Below, piece after piece: positions 44,376 to 55,480 of a stretch of 64,000 nt of DNA (the stretch's first letter is position 1; each line of letters opens with the position of its first letter). Under the pieces are notes generated by a model. The model made no database searches and had not been told where the DNA came from. It worked only from the letters and a program-made list of their open reading frames with translations. The position numbers and the translations under genes are program-made. The DNA comes from Tragulus kanchil. Lineage: Eukaryota; Chordata; Mammalia; Artiodactyla; Tragulidae. The stretch spans positions 141,629,301-141,693,300 of the forward strand of contig JAIOJX010000025.1 of NCBI GenBank assembly GCA_022376925.1. The letters run 5' to 3'.

Positions 44376-47021
44376 GTTTATTGAAGTAAGACTTGGTTTA
44401 TTATCTTATGGTCATGAATTGATGAATTATTATAAATGAAATAACACATTTTATGGCTGGTGCTTTCTTCCAAGGAAACTGGACACTTCTAGGAATATTT
44501 TCTATAGAGAAAGTATCTCAAGGGAAGGCATGTATCAAGAGGTCTATTCTTGCTGTTATTATGATGTGTAACACAGATTAGTACCAGTAGAGATACTGTT
44601 CTTAGGGGGAAAAAAAAAAGCCTCCGTTTTATGCACAACAAAGATAAAGAGCAAAGATAAAAAACCGAGTGTTCATTTCTATTATGCAGATAATATTAAA
44701 GCTCACATTATTTATTGAATAATGAAGCCTAGTTCTTCTTTAGGGGGCTCAGCAAAGACATTGAGGCACTGAGACATTGCATTCAGTAAACAAAACAGCT
44801 TAAACAGAACACAGTTATATATCAGTTTCCTACTGAATTTTAGAAGTTGATATAAAAGCAAGAAATTAAACTCTTGTAAGCCACATGCATATCAAGTGTT
44901 GTATATGCCTGGCAATGGTGACTAGTTCTACTTACAGTCTCCAGGAAAGTATCTTTTATTAGCCTCACTTCCTCTGCACAGTTGTTAAAAAAATACAGTT
45001 TTAAATCATAGTATCATAAAATATATATGGGCAAGTAAACTGTTTTGGATATAGATATTTCCAATGTATTTTTTATTTCTGTTGAACCCATGCTTTTATT
45101 AACTGTTAATTACATGTAGTGTACAAGGTCAAATCACCTATGTTAGGCAAATTTCTTCTAGAAAGAACCTGTATTCACTTTAAGATTAGTCATTCATATG
45201 CTCAGCATGAATTAAATAGAAAATATTGTCACTAAGTCTGTAAACACACACACAAACTTACTTTTGCCAGATGACAAACGAGGCATTAGTTATGGAGAAT
45301 GGTGTGTCTAAATCTTTTTTCTTTGGCTCTCTCTTTTCACTTTTTTTTAAACAGTCTTAAATTTTAGTATCTTTATCTTCGAAAAATTTGTGTTATAAAA
45401 TATATTTTAATTTATAATGGAATTTGTCGTTGAGTTTCTACCTTAAGTTTTTCTTTAAACTTACATGTATGTAGTCATATATATTTCTTACCTAACTCTT
45501 TATTCATGTGGTATTCAGTTTTTGAATGGTGTTCAGTTCAACAATATGCTTTTTCAAATAGTCATTTTCTTGCACTTTTGGTTGTATAATGTTTCAAGAT
45601 CCTTTGTGTTTTAAACTGAATACATTTACCATGTATTATATTTAAACTGAATATATTTACATATACATTTTCTTAGGGACTAATTTTTTAAAATCAGTTG
45701 TGGATTCTAATAATATACTATTTTCATAACTGTAGGTTATAATTTATTTTGACATACACCAGGATGAGTTCTGAAGTTGGGGAGATGTTTGGGATAAAGA
45801 TGCTTTGGTCACATTCATAAACTAAAAAACAATTAGTAAGAGGAAAAGCGAAACTTTAAGATACATGCTCATATTTAGAAAAGCCTAGTTGTTCTTTAGG
45901 GGGCTCAGCAAAGACATTGAGGCACTGAGACATTGCATTCAGTAAACAAAACAGCTTAAACAGAACACAGTTATATATCAGTTTCCTACTGAATTTTAGA
46001 AGTTGATATAAAAGCAAGAAATTAAACTCTTGTAAGCCACATGCATATCAAGTGTTGTATATGCCTGGCAATGGTGACTAGTTCTACTTACAGTCTCCAG
46101 GAAAGTATCTTTTATTAGCCTCACTTCCTCTGCACAGTTGTTAAAAAAATACAGTTTTAAATCATAGTATCATAAAATATATATGGGCAAGTAAACTGTT
46201 TTGGATATAGATATTTCCAATGTATTTTTTATTTCTGTTGAACCCATGCTTTTATTAACTGTTAATTACATGTAGTGTACAAGGTCAAATCACCTATGTT
46301 AGGCAAATTTCTTCTAGAAAGAACCTGTATTCACTTTAAGATTAGTCATTCATATGCTCAGCATGAATTAAATAGAAAATATTGTCACTAAGTCTGTAAA
46401 CACACACACAAACTTACTTTTGCCAGATGACAAACGAGGCATTAGTTATGGAGAATGGTGTGTCTAAATCTTTTTTCTTTGGCTCTCTCTTTTCACTTTT
46501 TTTTAAACAGTCTTAAATTTTAGTATCTTTATCTTCGAAAATTTGTGTTATAAAATATATTTTAATTTATAATGGAATTTGTCGTTGAGTTTCTACCTTA
46601 AGTTTTTCTTTAAACTTACATGTATGTAGTCATATATATTTCTTACCTAACTCTTTATTCATGTGGTATTCAGTTTTTGAATGGTGTTCAGTTCAACAAT
46701 ATGCTTTTTCAAATAGTCATTTTCTTGCACTTTTGGTTGTATAATGTTTCAAGATCCTTTGTGTTTTAAACTGAATACATTTACCATGTATTATATTTAA
46801 ACTGAATATATTTACATATACATTTTCTTAGGGACTAATTTTTTAAAATCAGTTGTGGATTCTAATAATATACTATTTTCATAACTGTAGGTTATAATTT
46901 ATTTTGACATACACCAGGATGAGTTCTGAAGTTGGGGAGATGTTTGGGATAAAGATGCTTTGGTCACATTCATAAACTAAAAAACAATTAGTAAGAGGAA
47001 AAGCGAAACTTTAAGATACAT
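44376..47021. other. AT-rich spacer, mostly duplicated by D17
   Basis: No repeat family, RNA or coding pattern is recognised. True non-redundant length is about 1.5 kb. Confidence 0.5.
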
Positions 47022-47026
47022 GCTCA
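44701..47026. repeat. Tandem duplication D17, unit 1155-1156 bp (44701-45871 / 45867-47026)
   Basis: The join shares 'gctca'. The right copy's head is compressed: 'atatttagaaaagcctag' versus 'attatttattgaataatg'+aagcctag. One early substitution (agttcttc/agttgttc) and one A-run difference (gaaaaattt/gaaaattt) are the other differences seen. Confidence 0.95.
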
Positions 47027-47245
47027 GGGCTCTCAGTCATGTCTGATTCTTGGTGACCCATGGACTGTAGACTACCAGGTGCCTCTGCCCATGGAATTGT
47101 CCAGGTAAGAATACTGGAGTGGAGTTCCCTTTCTTACTTCAGGGGATCTTCCCAATCCAGGGATCCAACAAGTGTCTCTTGGGTCTCCTGCATGGGCAGG
47201 AGGTGTTTTTTTTTTTTTTTACTACTAATGCCACCTGGAAGCCCA
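47027..47245 (-). mobile_element. Bov-tA SINE, antisense, with internal poly-T
   Basis: 'ctcagtcatgtctgattctt', 'gacccatggactgtagacta', 'ggaattgtccaggtaagaat', 'cttcccaatccagggatcc', 'tgccacctggaagccc'. A run of about 17 T interrupts the region before 'actactaatgccacc'. Confidence 0.85.
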
Positions 47246-47286
47246 TAAGATACACGAGAGAGGATAAATTATATGGGAATATCTTT

Positions 47287-47618
47287 TTTTTTTTTTAAAG
47301 ATTTATTTATTTATTTATTTTTGGGTGGGGGTCGGGTTGGGGAGGGAGGGGAGCAGGCAGGCCACTTCTATTGGTCTTTGCTTTCTCTCTGTTCATCCGT
47401 CTTTGTTCTTTGGCTCCTGTGGGCCTCCCATCGCAGTGGCGTCTGTCATTGCAGAGCGCTGGCTCTGGGCGCATGCGCTCCAGAGCTCCGGCTCGGTGAT
47501 TGGACACATCAGTTCAGCCGCTCCGCGGCACGTGGGATCTTCCCAGGCCAGGGCTTGAACCGGCGCCCCTTGCACTGCAAGGCGGTGTCCTTACCCACTG
47601 GACCACCAGGGGAAGCCC
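47287..47618 (-). mobile_element. CHR-2-like SINE (C-rich-tail subfamily), full length
   Basis: Reverse orientation with (ATTT)n, a G-rich tract, 'ctgtgggcctcccatcgcag', 'gcgcatgcgctccagagctc', 'ccgctccgcggcacgtggga', 'cttgcactgcaaggcggtgt'. Target-site duplication 'tgggaatatcttt' at 47274-47286 and 47619-47631. It keeps many CpGs, which argues for recent insertion. Confidence 0.93.
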
Positions 47619-47631
47619 TGGGAATATCTTT

Positions 47632-48734
47632 AGTGAGGAGTAAAAACTTGTTAGAGCTCAAAAGATAAAGAATGTGACTCTTGCGTTTGAGACAAGATGT
47701 AAGGAGATAGATGGGGTTTTAAGAGTATATCTATTTATATATATGGAAACAAAAATTGAACTTCAGATTTTATGATTGCACTTTTCTCTGTAAAGTATGA
47801 AAAAAGGTCATCTGTTAGTTGTAAACACCAGATTTAAAGGGAAAAAAAACAGATCTAAGATATATTATATTACTGCTTCAAAGTGATTTGGGTTTTTAAG
47901 AAGTACTGTGGTTTTAGAAGAAAACAAAATCAATTCAGTATATCAATTCTCTTCTCTTGGTCTGAACAAAGTTCAAATTTGATTATATATCAGTTGACAA
48001 ATTCAAAATGGTGCTATGTGCTAGTAAACTGTCTCTGTAATTAGCAAAAGGACTAAAAATCAATATTACTTGAAAGTAACACTTAACGGCACAATAGTGG
48101 AGTAGACTCTATAGAAGAGTATAATAAGCCAGCAGGGAATATTTTGCTCAAGTTCTTTGTGCTCAAAAGATAAGGAGGAACTTCTGTTCTATAATGAGTA
48201 GAGTTGGAGAAGAAAGCAACCCAAACATTATACAGCTTAATTGCCATTTGACACATCATTCACTGCGTCCAGGGAGGGCAGACCTTCAGTTCAGACGTTG
48301 TAACACAGGTCTTGTACAGTGTCTTTTCTACTAGTATCAGTTAGAATAATGCCCTCAGGGTTCACTCATGTTGCAGCCTGTGTCAGAATTCCCTTCCTTT
48401 TAAAAAATATCAAAACTGTATTATTGTAAAGGTATATTTTAAGCTGTTTTGGTATAAATGAGAAGAAAGTGAGAAATGCACTCCATTGACAGGAAGAGAT
48501 GTTTCTTAATATTAACTAAACTATCTATAGGTGTAAACACAGAATGTGTGTGTGCATTAACATGTAATTACCACTATAGGATAATGACATGAAGAATATT
48601 CAGAGTCAAATAATGCAAAGATTTACTTTGCTTTCATTTTGAAGTAAATTAGAATCATGCTGGCGAGGAGAGAAACTTACCCTGAAGTCTCCCATCACAG
48701 GCATATCTCATCATCTCCCTAAAAGACTAATATA
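47632..48734. other. AT-rich spacer, nothing recognised
   Basis: About 1.1 kb not duplicated within the window and without a recognised element or gene. Confidence 0.5.
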
Positions 48735-48900
48735 GGGCTCACCGGGTGGCTCAGAGGTAAAGAATCTGTTTGCTAACACAGGAGACACAGGTTCGTACCT
48801 GGTGGGAGAATCTCACATGCCAAGGAACTACTAGGCTCATGTGCCAACAGCTACTGACCCTGTATTCTAGAGCCTGAGAGCCTCAACTCTTGCCACTACA
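48735..48900 (+). mobile_element. CHR-2-type SINE, 3'-truncated
   Basis: 'gggctcaccgggtggctcag', 'gtaaagaatctgtttgctaa', 'tgccaaggaactactaggc', 'tctagagcctgagagcctca' follow CHR-2 order, stopping without an A-rich tail. Confidence 0.72.
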
Positions 48901-49140
48901 CTGACTTTCTTTGCCTCTGTTACTAGAAAATCCCAGACAGTAATTTCCCTGCAGCCTGTCTCTAATACCTTGTCGCTGCCTGAGTAGAGTATTGCAATCT
49001 GCTTGTGTTCTTCGCTGGCACTGCTCTCGTTGGGTTGGCCCATCTACACTTTCTGGTTGGCTCGGGTTTTTCCTAGTTACATGATTCTCCATCTGCTTCC
49101 GTTTGTGGTGGCAAAGTGGCCCTGCCTATCTTAGTTTGCA
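48901..49140. other. CpG-containing segment of unknown origin
   Basis: Slightly GC-richer than its neighbours, with CpGs (cttgtcgctg, cttcgctgg, ctctcgttg, gctcggg, ttccgtttg). A block at 49030-49075 (gttgggttggccc ... cgggtttttcc) recalls the terminal repeat of mammalian mariner elements. The antisense frame at 48883-49092 has no recognised domain, so no gene is called. Confidence 0.3.
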
Positions 49141-49544
49141 TTCTGCCATGTTTCTAGTTTTACTATTGCTTTAACTATGTTTTAAACATGTAGCACAGTT
49201 GATTGAAAACTGAAGAAATGCCTATTACTTGTTTAGATTTTTTGCAGAGAACAGTTAGTCTTTGCCACTGACTAAACAGTGCTTTAAACCAAGGTACAGA
49301 AGCTTCTTGCAATATGTTTCAAGTAACCAAAATGGAAAATCCAAGCAAACTGTTGCCTGTGTTTAGCCTTGTGATTCAAAGACAGCTGGTGGAGATAAGA
49401 ACTAGCATAAATCTTGTCTGAATTTTCCAAACTCAGCCTATGAATTGTGACTTTATTATTCCTTTTTCTAGATGTTTAACCGTAGGTGATGGCAATAGAG
49501 CAGAATAGAAAGAACAATGAATTAAATTTAGTAAGTCTAGATTT

Positions 49545-49700
49545 AGTGTCTTACTCACTTGCTAGTTACTTGACCTTGGATAAATAAACTCTTTCTAGGC
49601 TCCCCCACTTCACTTTGGAGATGAGTAAACTGAGTCTGAAAGAAAATGAAGTTGCCAGAAATTGTCAAAGGTAGAAAGTGCCAGAGATAGATAATTAAGT
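49545..49700 (+). mobile_element. MIR-type SINE fossil
   Basis: 'cacttgctagttacttgacc', 'ttggataaataaactcttt', 'ggagatgagtaaactgagtc' match the MIR core order (tgtgacctt...aaactgag). Confidence 0.55.
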
Positions 49701-49726
49701 CTTTTTTACTTAAAAACCTGTGCTCA

Positions 49727-50003
49727 GGGCTTCCCTGGTGGTTCAGTGGGTAAGGACACCGCCTTGCAGTGCAAGGGGCGCTGATTCGATCCCTGGTCTG
49801 GGACGATCCCACGTGCCGTGGAGTGGCTGGACCGATGTGTCTAATTACCGAACCGGAGCTCTGGAGCGCATGCGCCCAGAGCTGGTGCTCTGCGACAACA
49901 GAGGCCACTGTGATGGGAAGCCCACAGGGGCCAAAAAAGAACAAAGATGGAAGTGGCCCGCCTGCCCCCTCCCTCCCGAACCCCCCCTCCAAAAAAAGCA
50001 AAG
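49727..50003 (+). mobile_element. CHR-2-like SINE (C-rich-tail subfamily), full length
   Basis: 'gggcttccctggtggttcag', 'gacaccgccttgcagtgcaa', 'gagctctggagcgcatgcgc', 'agctggtgctctgcgacaac', then a C-rich tail and A-run. Target-site duplication 'acctgtgctca'/'accagtgctca' at 49716-49726 and 50004-50014 (one mismatch). It lacks the 'gaaagaccaata' block seen in other copies. Confidence 0.9.
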
Positions 50004-50330
50004 ACCAGTGCTCAATTACCACAGAGAGTACCCAGATTTTGTTGTTGTTTAAATAATAATATATTTTTAAAATGATGATCACTGCTAGAACTCATCTATA
50101 TTTGAAAATGTATATGATTTGTGATCAGTTGCTACCTCCTACTGACGACCAGTTTCTCTTTAGACTATAGTTGCAATTTTTGGGGTCATGAAGATTCTTT
50201 CCCTTCTAGACATATTTTGTAACTTAATCCACAAGAATCATTTTTCTCCAGTGAAAACAGAATGTCTTCTTTTCGCTCACAGTATTTTAATACAGATAGT
50301 CCTCTTTTAAATTTTTTTGCTCTTAGTGAA

Positions 50331-50527
50331 GAGTGAAGTGTTAATCACTCAGTTGTGTCCAACCCTTTGCAACCCCATGGACTATAGCCCACCAGGCTCC
50401 TCTGTGCTTGGGATTCTCTAGGCAAGAATACTGGAATGGGTAGCCATTCCCTTCTCATCCCAGGGATCAAACCATGGTCTCCTGCATTGCAGGCAGATTC
50501 TTTACTGCCTGAGTTACCAGGGAAGCC
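50331..50527 (-). mobile_element. Bov-tA SINE, antisense
   Basis: 'cactcagttgtgtccaaccc', 'gcaaccccatggactatagc', 'gattctctaggcaagaatac', 'ctcctgcattgcaggcagat', 'gagttaccagggaagcc'. Well preserved. Confidence 0.9.
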
Positions 50528-51068
50528 TTTTTTCCCCCCAAAGCATACCTAATCCATAATTAATAGGATGACTTTTGTTTCAGTATTTTCACTAAAGATT
50601 TCCTTTGTCTTTTTCACTTTTCTGAAACCTGATCCTCAAATGAAGATCCAGTGATGTGCACCTCCCTCCAGTTGAAAACTTAAATTTTCTCACACTATTT
50701 GCATTGTATATTTGCGCATGTTTGAACTCCTCCTCCTGACCTCCACCAGATTTAAAGCAATGCAGTTCTACTGTTTGTAAGACTCCCTTTGTGAGTTGTG
50801 CAATTTGCCTAAATCACCCTTACTTTCATCTTATCTTATCTATGTAACTCCTTTATGTATTTTTTTTTATTCTTCAACAAATTTGGAATTTTTTTACAGT
50901 TTTTCTATCTATGGAAACCTCAGTCATCATGACTGACTTATGAAAAACCAAGCATTTCAATTTCCTGAACATTTGAAATACTGTGCCTTTTCTCTACACT
51001 TTAGCCAGACTATTGATGATTACATACTGACTGAATCCTATTGTTATATTGTTCCACCTGAAAAAAAA
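50528..51068. other. AT-rich spacer, nothing recognised
   Basis: No element or gene signal in this roughly 540-bp stretch. Confidence 0.45.
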
Positions 51069-51240
51069 AAATCACAAATTTAGTCATTTGGCTTTATGAC
51101 CTAAGTTTTCTATTTTTTCTATTTCTTACTGATGGTACGCTTGTTATAAGTATATACCAAATTCATGTGGAGCACTAGATTTTGTGTTGACTGTGTTTTC
51201 TTTTTATTTAAGATATATATATTTTTTTGGATGTGAACCA

Positions 51241-51545
51241 TTTTTTTTTGGTGGGGGGATGGGCGGGTGGGGGAGGGAAGGGGCGGCGGGCCACTTCTAT
51301 TGGTCTTTCATTTCTCTATTTTCGTCCATCTTTGTTCTTTGGCCCATGTGGGCCTCCCATCACAGTGGCCTCTTGTCGCAGAGCACCAGCTCTGGGCGCA
51401 TGTGCTCCAGAGCACCAACTCAGTAATCAGACACATCGGTCCAGCCACTCCGCGACAAGTGGAATCATCCCAGGCCAGGGATCGAACCAGTGCCCCTTGC
51501 ACTGCAAGGCGGTGTCCTTACCCACTGGGCCACCAGGGAAGCCCC
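51241..51545 (-). mobile_element. CHR-2-like SINE (C-rich-tail subfamily), full length
   Basis: Reverse orientation with a G-rich tract, 'catgtgggcctcccatcaca', 'cttgcactgcaaggcggtgt', 'ggccaccagggaagcccc'. Target-site duplication 'gatgtgaaccattttt'/'gatgtagaccattttt' (two mismatches) on the two sides. Duplicate at about 52294-52599. Confidence 0.9.
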
Positions 51546-51599
51546 TGATGTAGACCATTTTTAAAGTATTAAATCTGTTACAATATTGTTTCTGTTTAG

Positions 51600-51709
51600 G
51601 TTTTTTGACCAATAGCCATGTGGAATCTGAGCTTCCCAACCAGGGATTGAATTTAGACCCTCTGCATTGGAAGGCAAAGTCTTAACCACTAAACAACCAG
51701 GGAAGTCCC
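51600..51709 (-). mobile_element. CHR-2/SINE2-type short SINE, antisense
   Basis: 'gagcttcccaaccagggatt', 'ctgcattggaaggcaaagtc', 'aaacaaccagggaagtccc'. Duplicate at 52654-52763. Confidence 0.78.
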
Positions 51710-52293
51710 ATGTTAGCAGTACTGATACAAACTCTATAGTATCACTCACTCACTTGTCAAAATTTTAAACCCACTTTCCTTTTTGCCCTTTCATGTGATC
51801 CCATAGCAAACCCTTAATCCTGGATAACTTAACTATCTTCAATGTTTTGCCCATAACTGGGCTGAGAGTATTTCAGTTGAGGATGTATACAACTATAAAT
51901 TATCAACTAGGTCTTGCATCCCACTAAGACATTCTGTTTCTCTGGATGTTTCATTTTCCACAAGTATTTCAGTCTCTTCCAACTGTCATCAAACCTCAAA
52001 TAAGTTATCTTCTTATCATTTCATGCTCAACAGATGATTTCCTATACTATTTCACACATACACACAAAATAAAGCAGAGCAAATAGATGGCAAACATTTC
52101 AAGGTTCAAGAACAGTACAACAAATCACAAATTTAGTCATTTGGCTTTATGACCTAAGTTTTCTATTTTTTCTATTTCTTACTGATGGTACGCTTGTTAT
52201 AAGTATATACCAAATTCATGTGGAGCACTAGATTTTGTGTTGACTGTGTTTTCTTTTTATTTAAGATATATATATTTTTTTGGATGTGAACCA

Positions 52294-52599
52294 TTTTTTT
52301 TTGGTGGGGGGATGGGCGGGTTGGGGAGGGAAGGGGGCGGGCGGGCCATTTCTATTTGTCTTTCATTATCTATTTTCGTCCATCTTTGTTCTTTGGCCCA
52401 TGTGGGCCTCCCATCACAGTGGCCTCTTGTCGCAGAGCACCAGCTCTGGGCGCATGTGCTCCAGAGCACCAACTCAGTAATCAGACACATCGGTCCAGCC
52501 ACTCCGCGACAAGTGGAATCATCCCAGGCCAGGGATCGAACCAGTGCCCCTTGCACTGCAAGGCGGTGTCCTTACCCACTGGGCCACCAGGGAAGCCCC
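52294..52599 (-). mobile_element. CHR-2-like SINE, D18 duplicate of 51241-51545
   Basis: Same flanks and same target-site duplication. Differences are confined to the G-rich part and the 'ctttcattatc' region. Confidence 0.9.
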
Positions 52600-53267
52600 T
52601 GATGTAGACCATTTTTAAAGTATTAAATCTGTTACAATATTGTTTCTGTTTAGGTTTTTTGACCAATAGCCATGTGGAATCTGAGCTTCCCAACCAGGGA
52701 TTGAATTTAGACCCTCTGCATTGGAAGGCAAAGTCTTAACCACTAAACAACCAGGGAAGTCCCATGTTAGCAGTACTGATACAAACTCTATAGTATCACT
52801 CACTCACTTGTCAAAATTTTAAACCCACTTTCCTTTTTGCCCTTTCATGTGATCCCATAGCAAACCCTTAATCCTGGATAACTTAACTATCTTCAATGTT
52901 TTGCCCATAACTGGGCTGAGAGTATTTCAGTTGAGGATGTATACAACTATAAATTATCAACTAGGTCTTGCATCCCACTAAGACATTCTGTTTCTCTGGA
53001 TGTTTCATTTTCCACAAGTATTTCAGTCTCTTCCAACTGTCATCAAACCTCAAATAAGTTATCTTCTTATCATTTCATGCTCAACAGATGATTTCCTATA
53101 CTATTTCACACATACACACAAAATAAAGCAGAGCAAATAGATGGCAAACATTTCAAGGTTCAAGAACAGTACAACAAATCTGTCAACATTTGTAACTATT
53201 TTTTCTTTTCTTTCCTTCTCTTCTTTTTGTTACAAAGTAGGAGGATAAAAATAAATTATTTAATTAT

Positions 53268-53345
53268 GTTAGTTGCCAGAAGTCACACAATTATTAGTGA
53301 ACAGGAGTTTGAACCTGACCTTCCTGCATTCAAAGACTCATCTTT
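53268..53345 (-). mobile_element. MIR-type SINE fossil, antisense
   Basis: 'gccagaagtcacacaattat', 'tagtgaacaggagtttgaac' and 'ctgaccttcctgcattca' follow the reverse MIR core (aaggtcacacagc...tggg). Confidence 0.5.
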
Positions 53346-55104
53346 TTTTTTCAAAGACCCATCTTCTTATGACTGAAATATTCTAAATTTCATAAAGAAA
53401 TATTCCATGAGTAAATATAGTATCTTTCATTGATTTTAAGATGGACAATTTTGCTGTGCACACCCCTCTTCTTACTCTTAGATTATGATAGTATCATAAT
53501 ATCAAATGTATAAAGGAATAAACAAAAGCCCCAAATTCATAATAACATATAGAATAATACTCAACATAACTTTACTGTGGTCCATTATCTACTTAAGAAG
53601 GCCAGCTTTGTTTCTTTGGCATGCCAAAGGATCTAGTACAATGTGATTTATTCCTGAAATACTGTGAAATTAATGAAAATATTATTTGTGGGGTAAAATG
53701 AGTTTACTTGCATTTATAATTGGTTTTGCCAGCAGCCGCAGCTGTGCTTATATCAAGAATATGCCATACTGAAAAATGGAAGGTTGATTTCTGCTATTTT
53801 TTTCTTTGCCCTTACATTTGTTATCATTTTGAAGGAAATTAGAATCATGTTTAATTATTTTATTATACTACAGAGGGAAGAATAATAGTGTGCCTGGAAA
53901 TACAGCTATGCACAGCACACTGAATAACACTTAGATGTTTTGCCTAGTCATTTGAGTTTGATCAAGCACTGTTAGCTGCAAGAGACCAATTAATACTAAA
54001 TATGAAAATCACATAATGATCTGTTTCAGCTCTTTTCAGATGGAAGTGAGTCAACATTTTATTATCAACTCATTTAGTTCAACACTGAGGTATATTCCTT
54101 GTCTGATGCATTTTAGACTTATAGGGTACATGCAAGTATGGATCCTTAGGCATTCTAGGAGTACTTCCTGCAGTTTGCCCTCATTCCAGTTCACAGCGCT
54201 CACTAAGAATGATTGTTGAATCAGCTTTGTATTACCCACAAAAGTATATTGAGAGAAATGATTAAATGTCTTTTTCACATTCATTGTATCTAGGACATTT
54301 ATGCATCCCAAGCAGAAAAAGAGTATATAAATAATTAATAATAAAGAAAAATATTGTGTTTATATTTTTCATAAACCAGCATTAAGTAATTTTATTCTAA
54401 CATATTCTCATGTCCTCAAAGCCACTGTTTACCAATGCTTTTTGAATGCTTCTTGGGGTTGGGATCAAACGTACCAGCTTTAATTCTTCAGTTTTCAGTA
54501 CCTATTTTTTTCACCTTTTTAAACATAAGTACATAGACCAACCCTAGACCTGTGTCTCTCCCGTATTCTCCATGTCCCAGCAAGAATTGCCCAAACAGAC
54601 TTACTCCGATGCACTCACCCAGTTGTGCTGTGTCTAGCAGATTCCATACCAGATGTACAGTGTCTTATAAAACAAAAGGGGAAAAAAAAGAATGATCAAA
54701 AGAGAAATAGAATTCATGCAGTACTCTGCCCTTAATGGTTTTACAGGTTGTTGTGAAAATGCCTTTCCATATAATAAAGTGTAATTTTATACTGCTTATT
54801 GTAATTTTTTTTACATTGTGATAATTTTGAGACCTGGGAATTAGTAAATAGTGTAGAATCATAAATGCTACCAAGATGATCATGATTAGGAGTTGAAATA
54901 AGTATGAATACATTTATTTGCTTCCAACTTTATTTCCCTAATAAAGGATTTTTCTAATAAAGGATGTTTCCATCTCATTAAATTTATGTAATAGATGGTA
55001 CTTCTCAGCCTGTCTTAAATCCCCATTGTGAAATAATCCCCAGTGTTTGGGGATAATGTTTTAATACTAAAACATGGACTATTTTACGTAGATACAGATC
55101 TACT
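53346..55104. other. AT-rich spacer, nothing recognised
   Basis: About 1.75 kb, single-copy in this window. The frames of 67-86 residues on both strands near 54016-54311 overlap each other and show no domain. Confidence 0.5.
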
Positions 55105-55309
55105 GGGGGTTTCCCTGGTGACTCAGTGGTAAGGAATCTGCCTTCTAATACAGGAGATAGTTTCAATCCCTGAGTCAGGAAGATTCCCCTGGAGAAGTAA
55201 TGGCAATCCACTCCAGGACTCCTGGCTGGGAAACCCCATGAACAGGAACCTGACTACAGTTTATGGGGTTGCAAATCTAGTCAGACACAATCTAGAGACT
55301 AAATGACAA
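55105..55309 (+). mobile_element. Bov-tA SINE
   Basis: 'ggtttccctggtgactcagt', 'ggtaaggaatctgccttcta', 'ggaagattcccctggagaag', 'gggttgcaaatctagtcaga', ending 'gagactaaatgaca'. Moderately diverged. Confidence 0.88.
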
Positions 55310-55389
55310 CTCCTGTTTTTCATTATTTCTTAAGCAGATATTCTTTCTCAAATTCATCTGAGCATCCACTTTCCAGTTTTCCTCTTTCA

Positions 55390-55480
55390 GAGCAAGAGTT
55401 CTGCATTTGTACTCATAGACTTGGGTTCAAATCTTGGATCTGAATCTTAGTTTTTCCAGGACTTGTGACAAATTAGGTAT
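55390..55480 (+). mobile_element. MIR-type SINE fossil
   Basis: 'atagacttgggttcaaatct', 'tggatctgaatcttagttt' and 'ccaggacttgtgacaaatta' follow the MIR core. Confidence 0.5.

Larger units (their letters stand above)
51069..53180. repeat. Tandem duplication D18, unit 1053-1054 bp (51069-52126 / 52122-53180)
   Basis: The join shares 'aaatc'. Copies are nearly identical except around the G-rich SINE tail, where 'gggtgggggagggaagggg' versus 'gggttggggagggaaggg' and the following 40 bases differ at several places. Confidence 0.95.

Noticed and set aside
47273..47668. Long frames (up to 175 residues elsewhere) containing repeated 'PLDHQGSP' or 'ARRCPYPL' type peptides
   Set aside because: They are translations of the CHR-2-like SINE and occur wherever the SINE does, on both strands.
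53840..53860. Similarity of 'aaattagaatcatg' stretches at about 48650 and 53840
   Set aside because: Short AT-rich match without extended alignment; chance.
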